From Agathobacter sp. (GTDB lineage Bacteria > Bacillota > Clostridia > Lachnospirales > Lachnospiraceae), in the NCBI GenBank assembly GCA_017409825.1, contig JAFQRZ010000016.1, forward strand, positions 62,001 to 126,000: DNA of 64,000 nt, in the 5' to 3' direction. Positions within the stretch are counted from its first letter, which is position 1, and each line of letters opens with the position of its first letter. Below, in pieces: positions 1 to 9,790 of the stretch. A program made the position numbers and the translations under genes. Under the pieces are notes generated by a model. That model was not told the DNA's origin and searched no databases. It saw only the letters and a program-made list of their open reading frames with translations.

Positions 1-240
1 TGGTCTTGGTCTTGCAAAAATATTCTTCAAAATCAAGTTTCCCAAAATAAAGGTACACAGCATGGATAACAATAACTGTAATCCCATTTTGCGGTGTTTC
101 TTGAAACAAAGGCAAATCACACCAATCGCAATCCAAAACCAGCCATCATCTCCCAAAGATGTAATAAACAACATAATAGCATCCAACACTGGATTATGTA
201 TTTCCTGCAACGCATACAGGATTGAAAATTCCCATTGCAT
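1..240 (-). CDS. PAP2-family phosphatase, partial (cut by left edge)
   Basis: Reading from the ATG at 240 gives 80 open codons to the window edge. A hydrophobic stretch follows the N-terminal helix, and the visible end carries K-N-I-F-A-R-P-R-P, which fits the KX6RP phosphate-binding motif of the PAP2/undecaprenyl-pyrophosphate phosphatase superfamily. The start at 240 has AGAGGAA about 8 nt upstream; an in-frame ATG at 246 sits directly on that site and is less likely. The family is membrane-embedded and dephosphorylates lipid phosphates. The substrate cannot be told, and the remaining motifs lie outside the window. It follows the prsA-like gene by 12 nt, so it is probably its operon partner. 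Confidence 0.75.
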   Translation of the reverse strand, partial: MQWEFSILYALQEIHNPVLDAIMLFITSLGDDGWFWIAIGVICLCFKKHRKMGLQLLLSMLCTFILGNLILKNIFARPRP

Positions 241-252
241 AATCATTTCCTC

Positions 253-1254
253 TTATTCTCTAAAGTATTTTTCATACGTTTCAAAAAAGCTATTCGTTTT
301 GATTTTTCCAGATGTGTCCACCTTAATCTCTTCCCATACCTTTTCGTTTACTTCGAACTGCGAATTTTCGATAAATTCAATAAATTTGTCATCGAACTGT
401 TCCTTACGTCTTTTGGCGATAATATTTGCTTTGTTTTCTTCGGTCAGTTCTTTCTCAAACTTACTTAAGCATTTGATGAAATAATATCCCTCATCCGTCG
501 TAATCATAGCAGAAGTTTCTCCGTTATCCAAATGGAATACGACATCATCTACCGCTTCTGGATACTCACCACGAGCCAAATCTCGTTCAATACTATCCGC
601 CTCATTATAGGTAGTGGCAAGACTCTCAAATTTCTCTTTATTCGCAAGTTTCTTCTGCACCAATTTTGCTTTTTCTTCACTCTTTACAAAGATTTGCTGG
701 ATGCGCATCACACGTGCTTCATCATCGCTTACTTCCTCATTGATGCCCTGTGTCAGCTTATTATATAACTTCTGTGCAATGGCATACTTTTCATAAAATC
801 GTTTCATTTTATTTTTGTCTATGCCAATATAGGAAGTCTCCTCTTTGCTTAAAGACTCATAATATTCTTCTGCCGCCTTTGCCGCCTTATCCTTTTCTTC
901 CTGTGTAAGCGTAACTTCCTGCTGCTCTGCCAACTGCTTCATACACATAATATTCGCCAGTTCAGTCAAAGTGATATCTTTCACATACGCTTCTAATTTT
1001 CCATCTTCTGTAAGCTTTTTATCATCGTACTCCCACAAATTTATACCATACGCATACCCATAAATATTTTGGTAATTGCATAAATATAAACGTGCTTCCT
1101 CTTTGGTGCATTTCTCTCCATTAATCGAAAACACATGATTACGTCCTACGGAATTCATATTTAGGACGATTTCTGTATCGCCAATCGTACATCCGGTGAA
1201 AGCACTGGATAATAACGCTACAGCCAGACATAACGTTACTATTTTTCTTTTCAT
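253..1254 (-). CDS. PrsA/SurA-like peptidyl-prolyl isomerase lipoprotein
   Basis: A 333-residue exported protein. It starts with a Lys/Arg-rich n-region, a hydrophobic core and a lipobox ending at Cys22 (AFTGC), so it should be lipid-anchored on the outer face of the membrane. A long helical SurA_N-like region follows, and residues about 184-275 (starting RIQQIFVKSEEKA) resemble a parvulin/PpiC rotamase module, with the typical glycine-rich end before YYFIKCL. PrsA-type foldases assist folding of secreted proteins after Sec export. The gene lies between an 87-residue protein gene and a PAP2 phosphatase, all on the minus strand and closely spaced. The rotamase part is diverged and catalytic activity is uncertain. 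Confidence 0.8.
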   Translation of the reverse strand: MKRKIVTLCLAVALLSSAFTGCTIGDTEIVLNMNSVGRNHVFSINGEKCTKEEARLYLCNYQNIYGYAYGINLWEYDDKKLTEDGKLEAYVKDITLTELANIMCMKQLAEQQEVTLTQEEKDKAAKAAEEYYESLSKEETSYIGIDKNKMKRFYEKYAIAQKLYNKLTQGINEEVSDDEARVMRIQQIFVKSEEKAKLVQKKLANKEKFESLATTYNEADSIERDLARGEYPEAVDDVVFHLDNGETSAMITTDEGYYFIKCLSKFEKELTEENKANIIAKRRKEQFDDKFIEFIENSQFEVNEKVWEEIKVDTSGKIKTNSFFETYEKYFRE

Positions 1255-1257
1255 ATC

Positions 1258-1521
1258 TTATCCTTCTACAATCAAAAATCTACCGCTTGGAAGCGCAAAT
1301 ACTTCACTCGCCTCCAAAATATCCTCGTCGGACATACCTGAAATATCTGTGCCCGCTTCATCAAAATATTCTTTTACTTCTCTTAGATTTTTGCAGACAA
1401 CTGCCATACAGTCATCTAAGAATTCTTCCGCTTCCTCTGGAGTTTCAGCCACATTTTCTGGAAAAAGCTGTCCCTGATTCTCAAGAAATACCTCTAATAC
1501 TTCATCATCGTAATTATACAT
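1258..1521 (-). CDS. small acidic protein of unknown function
   Basis: An 87-residue, strongly acidic soluble protein with no signal peptide or membrane segment. It is mostly predicted helix (EVLEVFLENQ; EEAEEFLDDC) and ends with a short strand-like FALPSGRFLIVEG. The start has AGGAGG 9 nt upstream. It is 3 nt from the prsA-like gene and downstream of maf, so it is probably translated from the same message. No known domain was recognised and no function is proposed. Confidence 0.7.
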   Translation of the reverse strand: MYNYDDEVLEVFLENQGQLFPENVAETPEEAEEFLDDCMAVVCKNLREVKEYFDEAGTDISGMSDEDILEASEVFALPSGRFLIVEG

Positions 1522-1557
1522 AGAAAACCCTCCTAATATAATTGTGTTATGGCTAGT

Positions 1558-2184
1558 TTACCATAAATGGATATCAATTCCAATCTTTTTTAATTCCTGA
1601 TAAATTCTTGCAATCGGAAGTCCAACCACATTATTGTAGTCTCCATCAATTTTTTCAATGTAAATCGCACATTTTCCTTGAATGCCATAGCTTCCCGCTT
1701 TGTCCATCGGCTCCCCGGTAGCAATGTAGCGATCAATCTCTGCCTCACTCATTGGGTGCATTTTCACATTCGTTTTTTCATAAAAAACGAGTTCCCCGGC
1801 ACGACCACTCTTGTCAATAAGCACGAGTGTCACCCCTGTAAATACGCTATGCGTGTTTCCCGAAAGCATCGTCAGCATTCGCTTTGCATCTGCTTCATCC
1901 ACTGGTTTTCCGAGGATTTTGCCATCATAGGCTACCACCGTATCTGCACCAATCACCAAAATATCAGATGGAGTTGTTATATCTTTATGCTCTTCTCCAA
2001 AAGATGATACCATAGAAGCAACTTCCTCCGCTTTTTGCTTGGAAAGCTCCATCACCACTTCCTCCGGAATCGTCTTCGTAATGACTTCTTCTCCCTTGGC
2101 TGGGCAGATTTCAAATTCCAATCCCATCTGCTCGAGAAGCTCTTTTCTTCGAGGGGATTGGGATGCAAGTATGATTTGACTCAT
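1558..2184 (-). CDS. maf: Maf-family nucleotide pyrophosphatase
   Basis: A 208-residue protein with the Maf signature at the N-terminus (SQSPRRKELLEQMG, residues 8-21) and the downstream block DILVIGADTVVAYDG. Maf proteins hydrolyse non-canonical or excess nucleoside triphosphates (dTTP/UTP or methylated forms) to monophosphates and are linked to septum control in Bacillus. The length matches the family, with a C-terminus slightly longer than usual. Its ATG overlaps the stop codon of addA by 4 nt (ATGA), so translation is coupled and it is the third gene of the addBA run. Confidence 0.9.
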   Translation of the reverse strand: MSQIILASQSPRRKELLEQMGLEFEICPAKGEEVITKTIPEEVVMELSKQKAEEVASMVSSFGEEHKDITTPSDILVIGADTVVAYDGKILGKPVDEADAKRMLTMLSGNTHSVFTGVTLVLIDKSGRAGELVFYEKTNVKMHPMSEAEIDRYIATGEPMDKAGSYGIQGKCAIYIEKIDGDYNNVVGLPIARIYQELKKIGIDIHLW

Positions 2185-5100
2185 AATGTTTCTCCTTTTA
2201 ATTCAATTTCTTTATTAAAACAGAACGAATAAATAAGATTTTCTGTGCTGTCTATTTTGCGCTCTTTCGTAGAAAAAATGCGGCATAGCGCCTCTGCATA
2301 CAATTCCAACTGTTTCTGATATCGTTGCTTCAATTCGTCTTCCGTCTGTACACGATCTGTCTTATAGTCGAGCAACACAATTTGGTCTTCCTCCAACCAG
2401 AAGACGTCAATAATTCCCTGCAAAAGAACACCCTCGTAATCCATAACGAATGGTTTTTCACGGAACAAATCGCCTCGTCTATCTGCCTCTGCCATACGAC
2501 GTGCAATTGGGGACTCAAAGAAACGAAGCAGCTTGTTCATATCCACAAGCACATACTGCTCCTTGGTTAAAAGCTCTGGCACCATACGGTCCAGTTCCTT
2601 TGTAATAAAATCCATAACCGCATTTTGATTTTTCTGGTCTACTTCTAGGAATGCGGCAAAATTCATACACTCCATCACTCGGTGCACTGCAGTTCCTCGA
2701 AGTGCACCACGATTCACTCCCGCTGGCAGAATAATGTCCGCTGCTACATCATCTTTCTCATAATCTACAGTTTCCTCCATCCTTGGACGAGCAAACTCTG
2801 GTATATATGACTGGCGTTCTTCCAGCAAAAACTCTGGAACCCCCACTTCCCCTTCCATGCGGTCATAATTTTCCACCATGGAATCATGCTTTAGTTCTGA
2901 AACCGAATACTTACTCTTTCGGGCCATATCCTGCATATACGGATATTTGTACGCAAACCTCTTTCTATAGGTTTCTACAAGCACTTCATCGGCTCGATAA
3001 ATTTGTTCTAGCAACACTTCCTTTGCGATGGTCTTTTCTGCCATATCTTTCACACTTGCTAACACCAAATCCTCTGCATTCACAAATGTAAATCTATATT
3101 TTTCTGGATAAGATAATACCGCTGGAGCAATCCAGTCAATATATCCTTTTGCCTGCGTTCTTTGGCTAAAGGAAAGCGGCACACCCGGAAGCAGATTTCC
3201 CATATAAGAATCATATAATTTTTCCTGATTTTTCACCGTTCCAGTAAGAATCAGTTTTTCTTTGGCACGCGTCAGTGCAACATATAAAACTCTCAGTTCC
3301 TCTCCAAGATTATCTCGACGAATCCGTTCTGCAATCTCACTACGGATGAGACATTTTCTTTTTACTCTCGGTGAAATCTGCACTTCATCCAGTCCTAAGC
3401 CCATATCTGGATGAATGGCCAGCTTTTCCTTGGAATCCCTTTCATTGAACTGCTTCGAAATCCCCGACACAAACACCACAGGAAATTCCAAGCCCTTGCT
3501 CTTATGTATCGTCATCAGACGTACCACATCTTCATTCTCACCGATAACGTCTGCTTCTCCAAAATCCACCTCGTATTTTTGGAGCTGGTCAATATATCTT
3601 ATAAAATGAAACAAGCCCTTATAACTAGTCTTTTCGTAGGCAATGGCCTTTTCCACCAGCATATCGAGATTCGCCTTTCTCTGCGCACCTGCTGGCAATG
3701 CCTTGACATAATCACCATAGCCCGTTTCCTCCAGCACCATATCAATCATCTGATGAATTGGTGTATCCATCACCTTCGCTCGCAGCCTCTGGTACAACTG
3801 CTGAAAATGATACAGTTTTCCTTCGCTCGCAGCCTCCATCTTCATAAGTGCTGCCTCCGCAAAGCTTGTTGCACCTTCTGCCAATGATACTTCCGCCAAT
3901 TCCTCGTTATCTAATCCTACAATTGCTGATTTTAGCACAGCCGCCATTGGAATATCCTGATATGGATTATCCAATATTTTCAAGAAACTCAGCACCGTTT
4001 GTACCTCTACCGCAGAAAAATATCCCGTTGAAGTCGATACGTGTGCTGGAATTCCGCAATCCTCCAGCACCGAGGCAAATTCATTACCCCATCCACTTAG
4101 ACTACGCAGCAAAATAACAATGTCACTATTTCGAAGAGGACGAAGCTGTCCTGTCGCTTTGTCCGTTACCTGGAGTGTTTCCTTCAATTCTAAAATACGC
4201 TGGGCAACCATACGTGCCTCTAGCTGACGTTTCCCTAGACCATCTGCATCGTCCCCCTGAGAAAAACTGCCCGATTCTTCCACCACAGCATCTGTTTCGT
4301 ACAAAAGCACTTCCGCATTCATATCTTGTGCTTCTTCATACCCCGCACCATAATACAATGCTGCCTCTGCATCATACGCTACATTTCCCAGATCCGGTGC
4401 CATAATTTTGTAGAACATGTCATTGGTAAAATCGAGCACCTCCTGACGGCTTCGGAAATTTTTATGCAAATCAATACGCTGCTTCTTGCTTTCCTCTAAA
4501 TCGTAGCTGGCAAACTTCTCCATAAACAATTCTGGGCGAGCCAAACGGAAACGATAAATACTCTGCTTCACGTCTCCAACCATAAACATGTTATATTCCC
4601 CTAAGGATTCACGGGAAATCGCACGCATAATCTCTTCCTGCACCTGATTACTATCCTGATACTCGTCAATCATGATTTCTTCGAACTGCTGCTGAAACTC
4701 CAGCGAACATGAACGGTGTTCTTTTTTCTCTTCATCTACCAAAATACGCAATGCCGCATGCTCAATGTCCGAAAAATCCATGAGATGTTTCTCTTGCTTC
4801 TTTTTTTCCAATGCCTCCATATACAGCAGCGTCAAGCGAACAAGCTCTTCTGCAATACCTCTCATACGCCCTAGCTGTTCCACAAGCTCCTCCAGGGACA
4901 TGGAAAAATATCTCTCGTATATCCCTTTGATTTCTTTTTTCACGCCGTTTCTACCATTTGAAACAGCTTCTTTCTTTTCTACGTTTCCTTCAAATCCACG
5001 AATGGCCGTAAGATTCCCCATAGAAGTGCATAGGTTTTGACAGAATACACCCAATTCTTCAAAATCTTCTACCGCTTCTAATCCAGCGAAAGCTTCCAGG

Positions 5101-5882
5101 TCCTTCTCGATATTCAACGCATATTTCTCAAGCCCCGGCTCCGAAAGCGCCATTTCACGAAAAGCCTCCAATTGTGCCGGCATATCGAGAAGAATCGTTT
5201 TTACGTAGGAATAAATCCCCTGCATCAAATCCGTTTCCAATAATTCTTCTTTGGATGCTACCATATATGGTTGTATTAAGGATTGCACCCATTCCTTTGG
5301 CCAAGGATTGCTGGCAGATTGTGTATATATTTTGGACACCATGTCTTTGACAGCCTTATTGCTTCGTTTGTCGGAATAAGCATCTACCAACTGCAAAAAA
5401 GAATCGTCGCACTGCTCTGCCTCCAAAGTGTTAGCGTGTCTTTGATACTCTTGCTCAAACACCTCATTTAGCACATCCATTTCCAAAAGCTTGATTTCTC
5501 CTGGATCTGCGATACGAAAATTCGGCTCTAAACCGATTTCCTCAAAATGATTTCGCACTACAAACAAACAGAAACTATCGATAGTCGTAATCTGTGCATT
5601 ATGGAGCAAGGTCTGCTGCCTTCTCAAATTTTCATTCTCTGGCTGTTCTTCCAAAAGCTTCTCAATGGCATTTCCAATTCGCTCACGCATTTCTGCGGCT
5701 GCCGCCTTAGTAAAGGTCACCACCAAAAGCCTGTCAATATCGACAGGCTGTGTTTCGTCTGTAATTTTCTGAATAATTCGTTCTACCAAAACTGCCGTTT
5801 TTCCTGAGCCTGCTGCTGCAGATACTAGTATGTTTCGGTTGCGAAACTCAATTACATTTTGCTGTTCCTTGGTCCACTTCAT
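2181..5882 (-). CDS. addA: AddA helicase-nuclease subunit
   Basis: A 1233-residue UvrD/RecB-like protein. The Walker A motif SAAAGSGKT is at residues 21-29, motif II is IDEYQDSNQVQ in the middle, and a RecB-type nuclease domain lies at the C-terminus with G-I-I-D at about 1156 and L-D-Y-K-T at about 1171. It is the ATP-driven 3'-5' helicase and one of two nucleases of the AddAB complex, which resects double-strand breaks until it meets Chi and then loads RecA. The length is normal for Firmicutes AddA. It begins 15 nt after addB and overlaps maf at its end, so addB-addA-maf are probably one transcript. Confidence 0.96.
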   Translation of the reverse strand: MKWTKEQQNVIEFRNRNILVSAAAGSGKTAVLVERIIQKITDETQPVDIDRLLVVTFTKAAAAEMRERIGNAIEKLLEEQPENENLRRQQTLLHNAQITTIDSFCLFVVRNHFEEIGLEPNFRIADPGEIKLLEMDVLNEVFEQEYQRHANTLEAEQCDDSFLQLVDAYSDKRSNKAVKDMVSKIYTQSASNPWPKEWVQSLIQPYMVASKEELLETDLMQGIYSYVKTILLDMPAQLEAFREMALSEPGLEKYALNIEKDLEAFAGLEAVEDFEELGVFCQNLCTSMGNLTAIRGFEGNVEKKEAVSNGRNGVKKEIKGIYERYFSMSLEELVEQLGRMRGIAEELVRLTLLYMEALEKKKQEKHLMDFSDIEHAALRILVDEEKKEHRSCSLEFQQQFEEIMIDEYQDSNQVQEEIMRAISRESLGEYNMFMVGDVKQSIYRFRLARPELFMEKFASYDLEESKKQRIDLHKNFRSRQEVLDFTNDMFYKIMAPDLGNVAYDAEAALYYGAGYEEAQDMNAEVLLYETDAVVEESGSFSQGDDADGLGKRQLEARMVAQRILELKETLQVTDKATGQLRPLRNSDIVILLRSLSGWGNEFASVLEDCGIPAHVSTSTGYFSAVEVQTVLSFLKILDNPYQDIPMAAVLKSAIVGLDNEELAEVSLAEGATSFAEAALMKMEAASEGKLYHFQQLYQRLRAKVMDTPIHQMIDMVLEETGYGDYVKALPAGAQRKANLDMLVEKAIAYEKTSYKGLFHFIRYIDQLQKYEVDFGEADVIGENEDVVRLMTIHKSKGLEFPVVFVSGISKQFNERDSKEKLAIHPDMGLGLDEVQISPRVKRKCLIRSEIAERIRRDNLGEELRVLYVALTRAKEKLILTGTVKNQEKLYDSYMGNLLPGVPLSFSQRTQAKGYIDWIAPAVLSYPEKYRFTFVNAEDLVLASVKDMAEKTIAKEVLLEQIYRADEVLVETYRKRFAYKYPYMQDMARKSKYSVSELKHDSMVENYDRMEGEVGVPEFLLEERQSYIPEFARPRMEETVDYEKDDVAADIILPAGVNRGALRGTAVHRVMECMNFAAFLEVDQKNQNAVMDFITKELDRMVPELLTKEQYVLVDMNKLLRFFESPIARRMAEADRRGDLFREKPFVMDYEGVLLQGIIDVFWLEEDQIVLLDYKTDRVQTEDELKQRYQKQLELYAEALCRIFSTKERKIDSTENLIYSFCFNKEIELKGETL

Positions 5883-5897
5883 CGTTTCTCATTTCCT

Positions 5898-8800
5898 TTA
5901 ATTCTTTGCTCGGCTGATTGCATTTTCCGTCGCCATTCGCTCAAAAATATCTTTTTTCTCTATCTTACTAACTTTTCTCTCTTCAAAGCCTTGAATCTTT
6001 GTATCAAATCCACATACCGCTTTGTATGGGCAATACTCACAGCTAGACATCTGCCCCTCTACGAAAGGCGCCACCTGTACATTTCCCTTGTAAATATCAT
6101 TTCCCGTTTTCACAATACTGTGGTTTACGTATTCACTAAGGATAGCAAACTCGTCTGAACTTGCCACAGAAGAACGTGCCGACAATTCCCCTGATTTTTT
6201 CAATTCAACTGGAATCACATCTGATTTCTGCTCAAATACATCATCCATTGCACGATATACTGCCTCTTCCTGATTCACCAGTCCGTCTGGCTTTAGCTCT
6301 TTGAGAATCGCATCACGTATCTCTGCCTCACTGACCTCACCCGTTACTTCCACTACCGGATCATCAATGTGGTAATAGAACAGTCCTCCTGGCACGATTT
6401 CTTTTGTAGCCTGCTTTTTCTTTTCCAACTCCATGGCGGCATTCATATATACAACCAACTGAAGCTGCATGCCGTGATACAGTTTCAACAAATCAAACTT
6501 GGTATTGCCTGACTTGTAATCAATTACCTTTACATAAAGACGATTTTCGTCGATACAGGTATCCAGTCGGTCGATGCGACCACGCAACTGAATACGATTG
6601 CTATCTTCTAAGTCAAATTCCAATGCATCCAAATGGTCCGCTTTGGAGAAGGACACCTCGAAATCATTTGGAATAAATCTGCCTTTTCGCACCTGTGTCG
6701 TAAGTGCCCATACCGTCTGCTTAAATATATGATTCATTCGGCCTGCCATGTGCGCATTTTCTGCGGTAGCATAAATACTTAAATTTGGATATGCTAAAAT
6801 GGCTTCTTCCATTGCCGTCTGAGCATACATATCCCTCGTCTCATCCGGCACCGTAAACCAATCATACTCTGACGCAGCCAGCTTCTTGCTATATATTTCT
6901 ACTGCTGTATGGTAGAGATTTCCCATATCCACACTTTCAAAACCACTTTCCTCGCGTTCCCGTAGTTTCAAGCCATAGGATAAATAGTGCGAATATGCAC
7001 ACCTTGCAAAATTCTCTAGCCGTGTCACGCTTCCCTCAATATTCTTACCATAAATCGCTTCCGCTACCGCATGGCTGATTGGGTCATGACGATACTGATA
7101 ATAAAAAGCATCCAAAATCGACTTACTATTCGCACGCACCTGCTCCTCTTCACTTTCCATAAAACATTTCGCCAAGGCGTACCATTCTGGACTTCTTTCT
7201 CCCGCAAGAAAATACTCTCTTGCCGCCATAATCGTCGAGGCATCCAACTGCTGCTCCAGCTCCCCGATTTCCTGCACCTTCATATCTGGAAACATCCGCA
7301 ATATCGTACGAATGAGATACGATGGGCGCAATGCTTTCCCTTCACGGTCCACTCTGCTATAGGTTAAGCATAACTGATGCGAAGGCTTAGTCATATTCAA
7401 ATACAAATAAAACTTCTGGATAAATGCCTGTTCTCTTGCTCCCGGCGCCAAAATAATCTCAGCAGCCTCCATAGCATCTCGTTCATACTGGGAAATAATT
7501 CCACCCTGATTTACCGATTTTGGCACGATTCCTTCATTTACGCCTAAGAAAAGCAACACTTTTACATGATTCAAACGTGTTCTCTCAATATCGCCAATCG
7601 TGACACTGTCATAGCCCGGAGGAATTACAGCCACCTTCGCTGCTTCAAACCCTGCATCCAAAATCTCACTCAGTTCCTGAATCGATAGTCGTTCCTGTCC
7701 AAGCACCTGAATACATTTCTCAAACAAATCCATTACTACACGATAAATTTGTCCATACTCCTTGGACTTCGTTTGCTCACCAGCCTGCAATAATTCTTTT
7801 TCTTTTTCGAAAAGCTGCTGTTCTACATCCAATGCAACCATATAGGCATAGATAGCCTGTATCATCTCCGCAACTGTAGGTGTAAAAAGAGCTGTTTTTG
7901 CATGCTCGCCTAATGTCTTATTTCTTTGTTGCTTTGAAAAAGTCAGTAACACAGGCTCTAAGTTCGTCATGAATTTCTGTCGAATCGCTTCCAAGCATTC
8001 CAAATCATACGCTTTTTCATTTTTCGGTAAACGAAGCCAGCGTTTGCTCCACAGCTTCTGTCCTCGAATTCCTGTCGCCAGTAAGTAATTTTCTAATATA
8101 TCAATTTCTCTCTGCTCCAGCTGACAATACCCAGTTCGTAACAAACGCATGACTGCATGGTAAGAGAAATCACTGCTGATAACCTCCAGTACACCACGAA
8201 CAAACTCGATAAATGGATGAAACAATACTTCCTTTGTCGTATCTAGGAAATATGGAATCTGGTATTTTCCGCAAACCTGTTCCACATAATTTCCATAGGT
8301 TTCTACATCACCCGACACCACCGCAATATCACGATACCTATATCCCTGATTCTGCACTAAATCATTGATTTTTCTGGCAGCCCAGGTCAACTCTTCCTTT
8401 GGATTTTTCAAAGAAAGAATCTGGATTTCCTCTGTTTCACCAACTTTACGCTGATATGTGCTGCGGAACAAATTCTGTTCCATAAAATAAAGGGCTGGTG
8501 CATCCTTAAACCGCTTTTTCTCTCCACCCGTAATTACAACAGGCTCTTCGACTTCCGTATGCGTCTGTTGTGCCAAATCTACAAGAGTACGGATGGTTTT
8601 TTTCGGCATATCAAATAATTCCTGCATCCCTTTACTGTGGAAAAAGTTTTCCTTCGCATCAATCGTAAGCGATACCCAAATCTCGCTGCAAATAACCATC
8701 AACTTACGAAGTAATTCCACCTGAACTGGAGTAAAACCCGTGAATTCATCCAAAACAAGAACACTGTCTTTTAGTATTTCGGAGTCCTCTGCCACTCGAA

Positions 8801-9353
8801 TCAGCACATGTAAAAGTTCCTCTTGTGTGATATAGTTCCCCTCCAAATACTCTGCAAATCCCTGATACATCACAGAAACATCCTGCAATTTCGCAGCTAA
8901 ACTCTTCGAAAATTTCCCCTCTTGAATGCACGATTCTAATTGACTTGGAGAAATATTGTATTGCATCAGCTCTGAAATAAAGGACTTCACTTCTCCGATA
9001 TATCCCATGCGATGCATATTGTTTTTTAACACACTAAGCTGTGCTTCTTTTTCCTGCGCAATTTTGCGAAGCACCAGATTCTTCCCAGTTTCCTCTAAGA
9101 TTTTGATATCCGTCTTTCCCAATTCGTCAAAAATGCGGTATGCCAATCGTTGGAAACTTAGGACATCAATATTCATAATCGCATGATTCGTAGACAAATC
9201 TACCAATTTACGCTGCGTCTGCATCGTGAACTGCTCTGGCACGACAACAAGGTAGCTCTGCTTCGGATTGGTTTCCGCCGCTTTCACTACCTGCTCATAC
9301 ATATATTCTGTTTTTCCACCACCAGAATTCCCTAGGATAAGTTTCAGTGCCAT
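5898..9353 (-). CDS. addB: AddB helicase-nuclease subunit
   Basis: An 1151-residue partner of AddA. It carries a Walker A motif (GNSGGGKT, residues 8-15), an inactivated helicase-like body, and a C-terminal RecB-family nuclease region with VKVIDYKSG. Cysteines consistent with the AddB iron-sulfur cluster occur as FARCAYSHY near residue 800 and CEYCPYKAVCGFD at about 1105-1117. AddB supplies the second nuclease and Chi recognition. The ATG follows GGAG by about 10 nt. It is the first gene of the run; a minus-strand promoter should lie at about 9360-9430, but no convincing -35/-10 pair was found. Confidence 0.95.
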   Translation of the reverse strand: MALKLILGNSGGGKTEYMYEQVVKAAETNPKQSYLVVVPEQFTMQTQRKLVDLSTNHAIMNIDVLSFQRLAYRIFDELGKTDIKILEETGKNLVLRKIAQEKEAQLSVLKNNMHRMGYIGEVKSFISELMQYNISPSQLESCIQEGKFSKSLAAKLQDVSVMYQGFAEYLEGNYITQEELLHVLIRVAEDSEILKDSVLVLDEFTGFTPVQVELLRKLMVICSEIWVSLTIDAKENFFHSKGMQELFDMPKKTIRTLVDLAQQTHTEVEEPVVITGGEKKRFKDAPALYFMEQNLFRSTYQRKVGETEEIQILSLKNPKEELTWAARKINDLVQNQGYRYRDIAVVSGDVETYGNYVEQVCGKYQIPYFLDTTKEVLFHPFIEFVRGVLEVISSDFSYHAVMRLLRTGYCQLEQREIDILENYLLATGIRGQKLWSKRWLRLPKNEKAYDLECLEAIRQKFMTNLEPVLLTFSKQQRNKTLGEHAKTALFTPTVAEMIQAIYAYMVALDVEQQLFEKEKELLQAGEQTKSKEYGQIYRVVMDLFEKCIQVLGQERLSIQELSEILDAGFEAAKVAVIPPGYDSVTIGDIERTRLNHVKVLLFLGVNEGIVPKSVNQGGIISQYERDAMEAAEIILAPGAREQAFIQKFYLYLNMTKPSHQLCLTYSRVDREGKALRPSYLIRTILRMFPDMKVQEIGELEQQLDASTIMAAREYFLAGERSPEWYALAKCFMESEEEQVRANSKSILDAFYYQYRHDPISHAVAEAIYGKNIEGSVTRLENFARCAYSHYLSYGLKLREREESGFESVDMGNLYHTAVEIYSKKLAASEYDWFTVPDETRDMYAQTAMEEAILAYPNLSIYATAENAHMAGRMNHIFKQTVWALTTQVRKGRFIPNDFEVSFSKADHLDALEFDLEDSNRIQLRGRIDRLDTCIDENRLYVKVIDYKSGNTKFDLLKLYHGMQLQLVVYMNAAMELEKKKQATKEIVPGGLFYYHIDDPVVEVTGEVSEAEIRDAILKELKPDGLVNQEEAVYRAMDDVFEQKSDVIPVELKKSGELSARSSVASSDEFAILSEYVNHSIVKTGNDIYKGNVQVAPFVEGQMSSCEYCPYKAVCGFDTKIQGFEERKVSKIEKKDIFERMATENAISRAKN

Positions 9354-9470
9354 ATCATTTACGCTCCACTTATACTTTTATATAAAATTGAAAGTTTCTA
9401 TCTCATTTTCACTTATTATATCATAATTAGATGTCCTAAAAAATGCCCTTTTTACTTACACGCAAAAAAA

Positions 9471-9506
9471 CTGCCACACAACTGGCTTTCGCCAATCATG
9501 TAGCAG
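9471..9506 (-). terminator. intrinsic terminator
   Basis: A 16-bp stem with a 4-nt loop (GAAA on the minus strand; every position pairs if G-T wobbles are allowed) is followed on the minus strand by TTTTTTT at 9464-9470. It lies just downstream of the 62-residue membrane protein gene. The other strand also has a T-rich tail interrupted by C, so weak bidirectional use is possible. Confidence 0.85.
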
Positions 9507-9521
9507 CTCTTTTCTTCTTTT

Positions 9522-9710
9522 TTAAGATTTTCGAACTCTTATATGCCCCACGATATGTATCATAGCACTTACAAAAAGCACTACACCGGATACTGCATGG
9601 GCGATTCCCATCCACATACTTGGGAATGGTTTCACCAAAATCCCCGATACAAATACTACGATAAGTGAAATCATCATCGTCCAGTTCAAAATCTGTCTTT
9701 TTTTGTTCAT
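9522..9710 (-). CDS. DUF4405-like small membrane protein
   Basis: A 62-residue protein with two hydrophobic helices (about residues 9-25 and 38-54) separated by a short Pro/Trp loop. The second helix has the H-A-V-S-G and M-I-H-I-V-G-H pattern seen in DUF4405 membrane proteins, where histidines resemble haem-binding cytochrome b helices. The family resemblance is by eye only. GAGG lies about 6 nt before the ATG. Upstream is a perfect 32-bp palindrome (9746-9777) that would overlap the -35 region, so the gene is probably under a dedicated repressor. Confidence 0.65.
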   Translation of the reverse strand: MNKKRQILNWTMMISLIVVFVSGILVKPFPSMWMGIAHAVSGVVLFVSAMIHIVGHIRVRKS

Positions 9711-9745
9711 AATATACCTCTTTTCCTACTATTATGCATACAATA

Positions 9746-9777
9746 AGCACTCGGTTAGTTTAAACTAACCGAGTGCT
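9746..9777. promoter_or_regulatory. perfect 32-bp palindrome, probable operator
   Basis: Positions 9746-9761 and 9762-9777 are exact reverse complements with no spacer (core GGTTAGTTTAAACTAACC). It ends 36 nt before the start of the small membrane protein at 9710. A candidate -10 (CATAAT) lies just downstream on the minus strand, so the palindrome covers the -35 region. Neither strand has a U-tract after it, which argues against a terminator. The half-site GGTTAG resembles DtxR/IdeR-type sites, but this is only a resemblance. Confidence 0.6.
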
Positions 9778-9790
9778 CGTTGTCAATTAT

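Noticed and set aside
9496-9750. An 84-codon minus-strand frame overlapping the DUF4405-like gene
   Set aside because: Its frame has no hydrophobic pattern or ribosome site; the 62-residue frame has both.
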